From the NCBI GenBank assembly GCA_021234155.1, contig JAJEKV010000005.1, positions 24,319,584-24,383,583 on the forward strand: DNA of 64,000 nt, written 5' to 3'. The notes beneath the pieces were generated by a model. The model was not told the origin of the DNA. It searched no databases and was given only the letters and a program-made list of their open reading frames with translations. A program made the translations under genes and the position numbers. Positions 45,301 through 54,781 of the stretch are shown one piece after another; the first letter of the stretch is position 1, and every line of letters begins with the position of its first letter. Source of the stretch: Isoetes taiwanensis (Eukaryota; Streptophyta; Lycopodiopsida; Isoetales; Isoetaceae).

Positions 45301-46434
45301 TGTTGCCCTGCTATGGCAACATGGCAAAGTGCCATCAAATCTCATTTATGTTGCAGGAAAAAAGAAGATACTATGTTGAAGAACCAAGTGAAGACATTGA
45401 ATTGGAATCAAGATCACACATTGAGAGGACCTAAGCATCTAGAAGTTTGGAAGACCTATGAAGTTTGCAAGCTATTAAAGTGGTATCTTTTCTCCTTCAT
45501 ATTGTCATTTCTATTCTCCTACCTCACACTCCACATTTCCAACATTCCATTACCCCATACTATCATACATCTCACACATAGCCTTTTGTTCCATAGTTGA
45601 CCTACCATTACCTAAGGCACATTTTCAAAGTTGTTACACCAAAAGGATTGCCTAAGCATCAAGTTCTACATCATCTTTTTTCATCATATCATTCTATTAT
45701 CACACACTCCACACCATGTGGCTATAAAAAAAAAAAAAAGGGGAAGCATTTGAAAAAGCTAAACACGAGTTTGCCTAGTCACCACCTCCAGGCGACATGG
45801 CATGATGACTAGATACATATGTCATCACTTACAAAGCCACATTGGTCCACTCACCATTTGCCACTTCCATATATCATTCACCAAGTTGCCACCTAAGCAA
45901 CAAGTGTCCACATCACCACATCACTCCATACCATTACATCACTCAACATCATTCCACATCATCACATCACCTTGCATCATCAAATGATGACTAGGCAAAT
46001 GTTGACCAAACCCAAAAAGTTGGTCAACCATAAGATTGAAATGATTAATAAATGTGCCTATTAGCCTTGTTCTCCCTCCTTGCCACCTCACCAAATCCCA
46101 TGTCTAATGCCTACTTACCCCATTCATTTTTCCTACAAAAATCAAAAGTATTGCATTTGAGAGTTTGATGATACCACCTGATAGCCCTCATGGAATCATG
46201 CCACCTGGCACAAAAAAATTTTGAAAAAAGGGTGCGTATTGACCTTCTAAATGGCTTTCTTGGGAAACGTGCTTCATTTGAAAAAATGGCAAAACCTACC
46301 TACATCTACCCCCCCATCTATCTACCCTCTCATCCTCTGCCAAGTGGCGTCCCCCCTGGCATGCCAAGTCGAAACACGAGCCGAGCTTGGCGTGGGAGAA
46401 GACCACGTAATCAAGAGAGAGGAAAATAGCTCTC

Positions 46435-46442
46435 TATTTATA
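46435..46442 (+). promoter_or_regulatory. TATA-like box in family B LTR
   Basis: TATTTATA in CTCTCTATTTATACC; identical at the second B LTR near 55930. Position in mid-LTR suits a U3/R boundary; no start-site evidence. Confidence 0.42.
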
Positions 46443-47527
46443 CCTTAGCCTCTTTTCTGATTTTTGCCTGTGGGATAATTGCTCTCAAGAAAACTCCGAA
46501 CCCTAAAAATGTGACTTGCCAAGAACTTGTTTTTGTCGATTGAAACCGAGCAATCATTACATTGGCTAACCATTCTGTCTGTTACACCCAAAGAAATGTC
46601 TAAACCAACCAAAAACATGGCCAAGATCCCGAATTTGCCAAGATCCGTAGGAAACAGAGTTTTTAAAAGGGGATTCATTCAACAGAGAAAAGTGTGGGCT
46701 TTTGCGCGATTCAAAGACGAAGTACCTGAAGTGTGAAGTCGGAATTGATGCTGAGAGTTCCTCCTGCCTTAAGAGATCTATCCTGAGGCATATTATGATT
46801 GATTTGTATCCGAAAAATTCACGATTTGCGTGTTTTAGAGAGGTCCTGTTGATTGATCATCTTGATCATTGACGTGACGTCAAATGTGAGGACTTTGATT
46901 CCAGTTTAATGAAAATCTGACCTTGGAAAATATCATTTGATGCATTTGTGTTTGAATTAATTCTAGAAATGGGAAGAAAAAGCCATACCTCTGCACCTGG
47001 TCGCATACAAAAGCTCTAGCTGCGTTGGTACAATCATTTAGGAAAGGAAAAGCTAAAAAAAAAAAGAAGGGGGGGAAGATCAACCCACTGATGTTTTAAA
47101 AGTCTGTCATACTTTTTATGCTCATTAGATGCTCAGACATACTTCTCAAATTCTGGACCGACTTTTTTAACCCCGAAAATAACATGCTCTTATTGTGTGG
47201 GGCCTCGTGTTCTTTGTCTAAACTTAGTTGGATTGAAAATTCATCACCATTCTCATTTGGCAAAATTGAGTGCACTGTCCAGTCCATTGACCAACTTCTG
47301 ACTTAGTCAAGAGTCATTAATTCTCACCAACCGTGAGGATTCTTTGCATAGACTTTCTCCAACACTTTCTTCAGATATCATGGTAGCATGCTATGCTTGT
47401 TTGGGTTCAAAATGTTGAATGCATTGATTTCTGTGCCTGTTAGAGTAAGACTAGCTTTTTTGGCTTTTGGGAAACTAGTGAAATCTTGTTTTCTGGAAGT
47501 TTAAAAACAGATATTTTAGCACAGAGT

Positions 47528-47614
47528 GATCACCTCAAGTGATCTGGAGGTCCTAGACCAAGATTAGTGCTTCTTTGACCTGAGGTTGGTGGTTTAGCCA
47601 GGATTGCCATCAAC
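47528..47614 (+). other. Family B U5 hairpins
   Basis: Two folds: 47528-47544 (6-bp stem, 5-nt loop CTCAA) and 47585-47614 (8-bp stem GTTGGTGG/CCATCAAC with one G-T wobble, loop with TTTAGCCAGG). The primer-like TGGAGGTCCTA lies just after the first stem. The A and C families place equivalent folds identically. Confidence 0.65.
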
Positions 47615-47618
47615 ATTT

Positions 47619-47636
47619 TGGAGGTCCTACCGAGAT
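47619..47636 (+). other. Primer-binding site, tRNA-Gln type (B)
   Basis: TGGAGGTCCTACCGAGAT, one base different from A and C (C for T at position 8), three bases after the LTR. The LTR-internal copy 47545-47555 carries the same C, so the two match within the family. Confidence 0.75.
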
Positions 47637-47660
47637 TTCCACCTGGTTTTCAAAGAACTC

Positions 47661-48363
47661 ATGGCTCCTAGAAGAAATGAACAGCAAGAAGCTCCAGAAC
47701 CATTGGAACCACAAGGAGTACCTTTGCAGCTGTGGTACAGCCAAATTGTGCAATCCCACAGTATTTTGAGCTAAGTTTGCCCATTACTCCACCCATATTC
47801 GAACCAACTATGAATGCTAACCATTTTCTGAAGGTATTTGATGAATATTATAGAGATTATGGTTGTAAAAAGGGCTGTAGGTTTTCTGAGTTTAAGAGAT
47901 GCATGAAATCTGATGAGGCATATGCTTGGTGTGAGCATGTGACCTCAGTTATGGGTACTTGATACATATGAAAGTCTTGTGCAGCAATTTTTGGCTAGGT
48001 TTGGCAAACTGTCGCCCCTCAGGAGCTAGCAAATGAGCTACAGACTTTTTGCATAAGGGCAGGTGAAAGTATCAATCACTATGTGGAAAGGTTTAGTGCA
48101 TACCTGAGAAAATGCCAAAAGAGTCAGGTGCCCACTCCCACACTCTACTTTGTGGCTGCTTTCATTAAGGGACTGTCACCAAGGCCTAAGGTGCACAGAA
48201 AGATGCTAAAAATTCAAAATCAGGAAGGTTTTGATACCATACACAAGGCTTTTGAAAAGGCAACTAAAATCTCTAATGATATGTCTTTTTTACCTGATAA
48301 CCATGTAAACCATTGTGCTGACCCTTTTTACCCAGATTATGAACAAGAGTATGAGCATGTGCT
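47661..48363 (+). pseudogene. Element B gag N-terminal part, frameshifted
   Basis: ATG at 47661 (MAPRRNEQQEAPEPLEP). Capsid-like pieces in shifted frames: YFELSLPITPPIFEPTMNANHFLKVFDEYYRDYGCKKG (47732-47962), then ERFSAYLRKCQKSQVPTPTLYFVAAFIKGLS (48083-48406). Frame changes near 47735, 47960 and 48400 are small indels. The downstream frame is intact for 1500 codons, so these may be recent or consensus errors. Confidence 0.83.
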
Positions 48364-51300
48364 GTGTATGCAAATTGCAAAAAGAAAGAAGAAAATCCAA
48401 AGATGAAGAGGCTGCACCTAAAATCAATGAATCCAAGAGTGAGATGGCCAAAATGTCCGAGACCATTGCGAAGCCCGACCAAACAACTCTTGGAGTTGAA
48501 AAACAGCAAAAAAACTTATCCTCCTTGTGCACATTGTTTCAAAGATACTCATCCTTCTGATATTTGCTATTACAGGGCATGCTTAAAATGTGGAAAGAAA
48601 GGTCATTTTGGAAAAATTTGCCCTGTGTGCAACTTCTGCAAGGAAATAGGTCATCTTGAAGACAAGTGTTTTGTCAAAGAATACTTTGACAAGCAGGACA
48701 AAGGCAAGAAATTGGAAGGAACATCTGCCATCAGGTTTGTGGAGGAATATGAGGAGCAGGAAGAGATCATGGTGGTGCAAACAAGAAAAATGTTGGAAAA
48801 TGGAACACCTGCAGATAAAGGTATGAGCAAGAACCTTCCTGTCAACAAAGAAATTCAGGTAATAGCTCCACCTCCTTTTGAGAAGTTTAATAAAAAGGAC
48901 AAAGAGTTAGATGAGCTAGACATGATCCTAAAAAGTTCTAAAGTGAGCATAGATCTCCTCACGCTTCTCAAAATTGCACCTAGCTATAGAGAGAAAATAT
49001 TAAAGTGTAATGATGTTGAACAAATTTCATTTACTGATGTGCATGAGACAGAGAAAGTTGTATTAATTCAAGAAGAAAAAGATCCAGGTGCCTTTACTTG
49101 CTCAGCTAGTGTAGGTAACTTGCATTTGTCTAGGGTCTTGCTAGATGGAGGCTCCCCATTAAATGTCATGCCTCAGCATGTAATGAAGAAATGTGGTCTT
49201 GCTGTTACTCAACCATCACCTGTCATATTGAGGTCATTCTCCAATGCTAAAATAAAACCTATAGGACTAGTGACAAGGGTGCCAATAGAAATTGAAGGTA
49301 TAATTGTTGAGGCAAGTTTCATAGTTGTGGCTTTTGAAGATAACTGTGATGTGACTGACATATATGACTTGTTGCTGGGAAGGAGGTGGTTATCTACTGT
49401 AGATGCTAGACCTGTCTGGTCCAAAGGGCAGTGTACTATTTCAAATGGAACAAGAACTGTAACTCTATACAACAAAACAGGTGATGCTAATCTGTACAAC
49501 TTTATAGAACAAGACATGTTGATTGAAGATGAGCCAGGTGTGTTAAAAATGCCTATCTCTGTATGCAAACCAATAGAAATCATACCGACCTGTTTAGGTG
49601 ACCTTGACATGGAAGCAAAACTCAATAGAGGTGTGTTGTGGTTTGATGGTGGAATTTCAACCAAATTGAGTATAGCATCTTCTGCAGCTGTAATCAGAAA
49701 CTCTGCCAATAAACTCTTATCCAAAGTTGGTAGAGTACATGAAAGAATTACTTCAAATATGGCTGAATATAAGGCACTTATAGCTGGCTTAGAAGAGTCT
49801 TTGGCTTTAGGTTTGACTAATATATCTATCTTTGGTGACTCTCAACTGATATGCAGACAGGTAACTGGAGAGTATCAGACCAAAAACCAAGACATGTCAG
49901 AACTCAAAGAAAGGGTATTGCAATTGCTAAGCAAGTTCAAGGCTTGGGAGATCAAACATATACCTAGGGAAGAGAATTGTGAGGCAGATGCACTTTGCAG
50001 AACCGTGCTCCTTGACTATTTTTTGGCTGAGGGAGCTATAAATGAAGATGAATTGAACAAGGAAGATGCAACACAACTGTATCCTATTCTGGTGATAGAT
50101 GCACATCAAGAGAAAGAGGTAAAAGAATTAACTATCAACAAAAATGGACAGGTAGGAACACTTTTCCTTGGGGATCTTTTTGATAGCAAAGATGAGGCCT
50201 CCTTAAAAATTTTCTTTGAGAGTTGGAAAGATGTATTTGCCTGGGATTATACAGAATTAGTGGGAGTGAGGACTGACATCTGTGAAATTGAAATAAAGAT
50301 AAAGGAAGATGCTAAACCTGTAATGCAAAAACTCAGAAGAATAAATGCATCACTGCTTACCCTGATCAGAGAGGAATTATTAAAGATGAAAGAAGCTGAG
50401 GTTATTAAAGAGATAACAAACCCTGACTGGCTGTCTTGCATTGTTCCAGTAGAAAAGAAAAATAAGAGCATTAGGATTTGTATAGATTACAGGGATCTAA
50501 ACAAGGCCACTATTAAAGATTGTTATCCATTACCATTTCTAGAAGAAGTGTTACATGCAACTGCAGGCAAGGAAATATATTCCTTTTTAGATGGATTTTC
50601 AGGTTTCAATCAAATCAAGATAAAAGAGGCAGATCAAGCCAAGACCTCTTTCATAACCCCTTGGGGTACTTTTGCCATGATGAAAATGCCTTTTGGCTTG
50701 ATGAATGCATCTGCTACCTTTCAAAGAGCAATGGATAAAATATTTCAAAGCATGCCAATATCAAACTTTAGAGTTTTCTTGGATGATTTGTGCCTAGGAT
50801 CTTCTCTAACTAAGCATATGGAATTGCTGACAATGACAATGGAATTGTGCAGGAAGGGTGGAGTGTGTTTGAATCCAAAGAAGTGTGTATTCTTCTGTTC
50901 TAAAGGTGAATTGCTAGGTCATGAGGTATCTACTCAAGGTATTAAAGTGTCTGAAGGAAAAATGGAGGCTTTGAAGAAATTAGCTCCACCTAAAACCTTA
51001 AAACAGGTGAAGAGTTTCATGGGCTTGACAAGTTTTTTGAGAATGTATGTGCCTAACTTTTCACACATCATAAGTCCTTTGGCAGCTCTGACACGTGTTG
51101 GCAAGTATAATAAGAATGAGAGCAAATTTATTGCAATAGAATGGACAGATGAATGTCAAACTGCATTTGACCTGTTGATAACTTCCATATGCCAATCAGA
51201 GATTCTGAAACCACCAGACCTTGCTCAACCATTCCAGGCATATATCAGTGTCACTAGCAAAGCTGTAGGCATAGCACTCATGCAGAAGCATGGGATAATA

Positions 51301-52872
51301 TCTTTTGCCAGCAAAATTTGGTCTGATGCTGAGAACAGATACCCTAGAATGGAAAAAAGTGCAGCTGGAATAATGTTTTTCCTACAAAGGCTTGGTCATA
51401 TAGTTCAGCACAATGAGGTAAAAGTAATGATGCATCAAAATCCTATTCCCATGCTGTTCCAGAAAACTCAGAGTAAGGCTAAATTATGTAGATGGGCTTG
51501 CAAGATACAGGATTACAATTTAAATGTTAGAACTGTCAAAACAATTAAAAGTCCTAGTGATTATTTGACCAATAAGGTGTTTGAGTTTGAAGATTTTAAT
51601 GGTTTGAGCACTGATGAAGTGTGTGAGATTGCTACTAACCTTGTGCTATCTAGCAAGATGCAAGAAGATTGGCAGGATGAAATCATCAAGTTTCTCCAGC
51701 ATAAGGAGGTGCCAGAAAACTTTACAAGCAGCCAGCTGAGGAGATTCAGAGAAAAAGCAAAAACCTACAGGATGATTGGAGAGGTATTATGTAAGATTGA
51801 TCAGTATGGTGTCCTTCTGAGGTGTGTTGACAGGTCAGAAGCTGAGTTGATACTAGAGGCTTGTCATGAAGGAATTTGTGGAGGCCACTATGCAGCTGAC
51901 ACAACTGCAAAGAAAATACTCAGGTCTGGATATTATTGGTCTAGCTTGTTTAAAGATTGTTATGAGACCATTAGGAGGTGCCATAAATGCCAGATACATG
52001 GAAGAAGAATTCTTCAGCCTGCTGCTTTGACTAGCATCACGTCTCCAGGTCCATTCCAGACTTGGGGACTAGACTTCATAGGACCTATAAATCCAAATTC
52101 TCCCTCTCAGCATGAATACATACTAGTGGCAACAGATTTCTTCACCAAGTGGGCAGAGGCTGTCCCATTGAGACAAGCAAATGCCCTAACAACTGCCAGG
52201 TTCCTCCATGAAAACATATGCACTAGGTTTGGCATCCCTCTGAAAATAGTTTCTGACAGAGGCACTCAGTTCATGAATGATGTGATCAGCAACCTGCTAA
52301 AAACCTTGAAAGTAAAGCATGTGAAAAGCTCAGCATACTACCCTCAAGGCAATGGCCAGGCTGAATCTACCAACAAGGTGCTAAAAGCCATTCTCAAGAA
52401 AACAATAGAGGTGCATAAAAAAGATTGGCACCTTAAATTACATGATGCACTTTGGGCATATAGAACCACAATTAAAAGTGCTACCAATCATACACCTTTT
52501 GCTCTTGTCTATGGTGTTGAGGCTGTTGTTCCAGTGGAATTGGAGTTGCCCTCATTAAGGTTGGCTCTAAAGATTCAAATGCAGATAGAGGAAGCATACA
52601 GGGAAAGGTTTGATAGGTTACTCCATCTAAAAGAAGAGAGGTTTGAAGCAGAGAATACCATGTTACTAAAGAAAGCAAAGGATGCAGCAGCATTCAAGGC
52701 CATTCACAAATTGCAAGGAAGTTTCAAAGAGGGAGAGCTAGTTCTCAAGTGGGACAAGGCAAAGGAAAACACAGCAGGTAAATTTGACTGCTTATGGGAA
52801 GGGCCATACAAAATCTGTGGACAAGCAGGTACAAATTCTTACTTCCTGGAAGATATCACAACAGGTCAGTAG
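48364..52872 (+). CDS. Element B Gag (C-terminus)-Pol polyprotein
   Basis: 1502 codons. Three CCHC knuckles (residues about 55-105); protease VLLDGGSPLNVMP (Asp about 261); RNase H with Asp 427 (WFDGG), Glu 467 (MAEYKAL), Asp 492 (FGDSQLI) and Asp 542 (CEADALC); RT with RICIDYRDLNKA and FLDDL (about 807); RNase H-like connection lacking catalytic acids (SVTSKAVG, MMHQNPI, about 955-1075); integrase HHCC (CHEGICGGHY about 1167), then Asp 1237, Asp 1298 and Glu 1334 (D,D35E). The C-terminus KFDCLWEGPYKI suits integrase tail binding; no chromodomain is seen. The TAG at 52870-52872 is premature: homology to A5 continues in frame (NPINILHLKRYW) to TAG 52945-52947. The true protein starts at 47661. 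Confidence 0.92.
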   Translation: MYANCKKKEENPKMKRLHLKSMNPRVRWPKCPRPLRSPTKQLLELKNSKKTYPPCAHCFKDTHPSDICYYRACLKCGKKGHFGKICPVCNFCKEIGHLEDKCFVKEYFDKQDKGKKLEGTSAIRFVEEYEEQEEIMVVQTRKMLENGTPADKGMSKNLPVNKEIQVIAPPPFEKFNKKDKELDELDMILKSSKVSIDLLTLLKIAPSYREKILKCNDVEQISFTDVHETEKVVLIQEEKDPGAFTCSASVGNLHLSRVLLDGGSPLNVMPQHVMKKCGLAVTQPSPVILRSFSNAKIKPIGLVTRVPIEIEGIIVEASFIVVAFEDNCDVTDIYDLLLGRRWLSTVDARPVWSKGQCTISNGTRTVTLYNKTGDANLYNFIEQDMLIEDEPGVLKMPISVCKPIEIIPTCLGDLDMEAKLNRGVLWFDGGISTKLSIASSAAVIRNSANKLLSKVGRVHERITSNMAEYKALIAGLEESLALGLTNISIFGDSQLICRQVTGEYQTKNQDMSELKERVLQLLSKFKAWEIKHIPREENCEADALCRTVLLDYFLAEGAINEDELNKEDATQLYPILVIDAHQEKEVKELTINKNGQVGTLFLGDLFDSKDEASLKIFFESWKDVFAWDYTELVGVRTDICEIEIKIKEDAKPVMQKLRRINASLLTLIREELLKMKEAEVIKEITNPDWLSCIVPVEKKNKSIRICIDYRDLNKATIKDCYPLPFLEEVLHATAGKEIYSFLDGFSGFNQIKIKEADQAKTSFITPWGTFAMMKMPFGLMNASATFQRAMDKIFQSMPISNFRVFLDDLCLGSSLTKHMELLTMTMELCRKGGVCLNPKKCVFFCSKGELLGHEVSTQGIKVSEGKMEALKKLAPPKTLKQVKSFMGLTSFLRMYVPNFSHIISPLAALTRVGKYNKNESKFIAIEWTDECQTAFDLLITSICQSEILKPPDLAQPFQAYISVTSKAVGIALMQKHGIISFASKIWSDAENRYPRMEKSAAGIMFFLQRLGHIVQHNEVKVMMHQNPIPMLFQKTQSKAKLCRWACKIQDYNLNVRTVKTIKSPSDYLTNKVFEFEDFNGLSTDEVCEIATNLVLSSKMQEDWQDEIIKFLQHKEVPENFTSSQLRRFREKAKTYRMIGEVLCKIDQYGVLLRCVDRSEAELILEACHEGICGGHYAADTTAKKILRSGYYWSSLFKDCYETIRRCHKCQIHGRRILQPAALTSITSPGPFQTWGLDFIGPINPNSPSQHEYILVATDFFTKWAEAVPLRQANALTTARFLHENICTRFGIPLKIVSDRGTQFMNDVISNLLKTLKVKHVKSSAYYPQGNGQAESTNKVLKAILKKTIEVHKKDWHLKLHDALWAYRTTIKSATNHTPFALVYGVEAVVPVELELPSLRLALKIQMQIEEAYRERFDRLLHLKEERFEAENTMLLKKAKDAAAFKAIHKLQGSFKEGELVLKWDKAKENTAGKFDCLWEGPYKICGQAGTNSYFLEDITTGQ

Positions 52873-52947
52873 CTCATGAACCCTATAAACATATTGCATC
52901 TGAAAAGGTATTGGCAACAACATATTTGTATGAGTTTGTTTGAATAG

Positions 52948-53074
52948 AATAGTTATTGGATAGTTAGCCATTTGAGTTGCCATTTGAGTTATTAGAGACA
53001 CTAGCTTTAAAATTAATAGGCATGTTCCTTAAAGATGTGGATGCTTGTGCTCCTATAGTGTTATTTTGAAATTG

Positions 53075-53110
<36 letters not shown>

Positions 53111-53942
53111 AAGAAAGAAAGAGAGAGAGAAAAAAGAGGAAAAAAGGAAAAAAGGGAAAATAGGTTTAACTTTGATATCTTGTGTGTGTTATGATGTTGC
53201 AGGTTGAGTTCACAGTCATGAAAGCAAGGGAGGAGTTGTTTTCTAACATATATAGAACTTGTCATGACAGGTTCATCAGTCTGAATAATCTCCACCTGAG
53301 CAAACAGTTGCCTTCCAATTCATATCAACCAGAATTCTTCACTGATGCAGGATCCCAAACAACTAAATATTACCACAATTAGCTGGGAGGACGTGGTACT
53401 AACATCATATTTTTTCCACACCTGCAGGTTCACTTGATACATTCCATTCATGTTCATCTGCCCTTGTTCCATTCTCATCTAACCCTTGCTTCCCAAATCT
53501 TTTTTTTCAAAAGAGAAACACACCGCTACCTTCCATCAGCCTTCCATAAAGGTAGCTCAAGTTTTAGAAAAAGTCAAAAAAAAAAAAAAAAAAAAAAAGC
53601 ACTCCCAACTCAAGTCACTTGTTCTGCTCCACACATATTTCAAAAGAAGTCAAGCAAGTCAAGCCAGGTCATGAGTCAACTCACCCTCAGAGTCAAGTCC
53701 CTGTTCCCACTCCATATGAACATCCTTCTGAAGACATCCATTCAAACATCACTCACATCCTTATGTCCATCTGTTCAGACTTTCCCCAACATCATTTCCA
53801 TTGTTTTTTCATCTCTTTTTATCACCCTTGCTGCCCATATTCTCAGAATTTCCATTCTCTTGCACTACCATCACCATTCTTCTGTCACATTTTGCTCACA
53901 AGGCTGAGGGGACCAGCCATTCCTTTTCCTTGTTTAGCATGA
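52948..53942 (+). repeat. Element B 3' UTR
   Basis: Non-coding. A long A run with GA-rich tail (about 53078-53160), a second A run near 53579, and pyrimidine-rich CATTC/CATCC stretches. Hairpin GGCTG, loop AGGGGAC, CAGCC at 53902-53918 is the same as in family A. The 24 bases before the LTR are T/C-rich and end TTTAGCATGA; no polypurine tract adjoins the LTR. The 165-bp unit of A and C is not evident here. Confidence 0.72.
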
Positions 53943-54233
53943 TGTTGCCCTACTATGGCAACATGGCAAAGTGCCATCAAATCTCATTTATGTTGCAGGA
54001 AAAAAGAAGATACTATGTTGAAGAACCAAGTGAAGACATTGAATTGGAATCAAGATCACACATTGAGAGGACCTAAGCATCTAGAAGTTTGGAAGACCCC
54101 TATGAAGTTTGCAAGCTATTAAAGTGGTATCTTTTCTCCTTCATATTGTCATTTCTATTCTCCTACCTCACACTCCACATTTCCAACATTCCATTACCCC
54201 ATACTATCATACATCTCACACATCAGCCTTTTG
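53943..54233 (+). repeat. Family B 3' LTR, first 291 bp
   Basis: Starts TGTTGCCCTACTATGG and follows the B LTR up to CACACATCAGCCTTTTG. The next base belongs to A5 3' UTR. The other 2 kb of this LTR are missing here. Confidence 0.88.
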
Positions 54234-54781
54234 AGTGCAAGTGCTGATGAGTGCAAGTGCTGAGAAGTGCTGATGAGTGCAAATGCTGATGGAATGGGGG
54301 TGAATATGGTGGTGTGAGGAAGTGAGTGAGTGAGAAGGAGGTGAGAATGAATGTAAACATGGTAAAGTAGTGATGGGAATGGAATGTATGAGGTGATATG
54401 GATATGTAAATGTTTGAATCTCGCCAAAACAAGAAAATGTGTGGCTTCTTGATCCTTAAAAATGCAACTCTGCTATGATGGTAAAGCTGAATTGCAGAGT
54501 GCCTTCTTTTGGGAATGAGAACAAGAGTAAGGAGTTTAAATGGATAGCAGGACCACTTATGGCAGATGAATAAAGATGGAGAAAGGGTGCACCTGTCATG
54601 GAAACATACAAACAAGTTAAACTTGATTCTTGCACTCTGCTATGATGGTGAAGCTGAATTTGCAGAGTGCACATTTGGGGAGATAAAAATAAAAGAGCAT
54701 GGCTGAATGGAGGGCAAGACCACACTGAGACAGATGAATAAAGATGGATAAAGGGTGCTCCTGCAAATGACACTTGGCAGT
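54234..54781 (-). repeat. Second copy of A5 3' UTR segment
   Basis: From about 54290 nearly identical to 44812-45300, including the motif at 54419-54439 and the final GCAGT (54777-54781). One difference is CTCTGCTATG here against CTCGCTATG at 44988, a CTG-site change. It is a duplicate of the same flank, not another element's UTR. Confidence 0.83.

Larger units (their letters stand above)
45301..47615 (+). repeat. Family B 5' LTR
   Basis: 2315 bp. It starts with palindrome TGTTGCC, loop CTGCTAT, GGCAACA. TATA-like TATTTATA is at 46435-46442, with telo-box-like GAACCCTAAAAAT at 46498 downstream. U5 hairpin GATCAC, loop CTCAA, GTGATC is at 47528-47544, followed by TGGAGGTCCTA (47545-47555). 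Terminal hairpin GTTGGTGG/CCATCAAC is at 47585-47614. No gene. Confidence 0.9.
45301..54233 (+). mobile_element. Ty3/gypsy family B element, 3' LTR truncated
   Basis: 5' LTR 45301-47615, primer site 47619-47636, gag from 47661, Gag-Pol frame to 52872, 3' UTR to 53942, first 291 bp of 3' LTR (53943-54233). There it switches abruptly to a second copy of A5 3' UTR. It contains the longest intact coding region of the window. Confidence 0.9.

Noticed and set aside
45721-45740. Poly-A run in B LTR as a retrogene tail
   Set aside because: It recurs at the same LTR position in the second copy (55207), so it is part of the LTR.
47118-47306. Small ORFs on both strands of the B LTR near the U5
   Set aside because: Not conserved between the two B LTRs (frames differ at CAG/CTG sites) and no recognisable domain.
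49209-49724. 171-codon minus-strand ORF opposite protease
   Set aside because: Shadow of the element B Pol frame on the complementary strand; equivalents appear opposite gag knuckles in A copies for the same reason.
53078-53160. A/GA-rich tract as polypurine tract or SINE/LINE tail
   Set aside because: It lies almost 800 bp from the 3' LTR, has no target duplication and no SINE body; the run length is also the kind of feature that long reads miscount.
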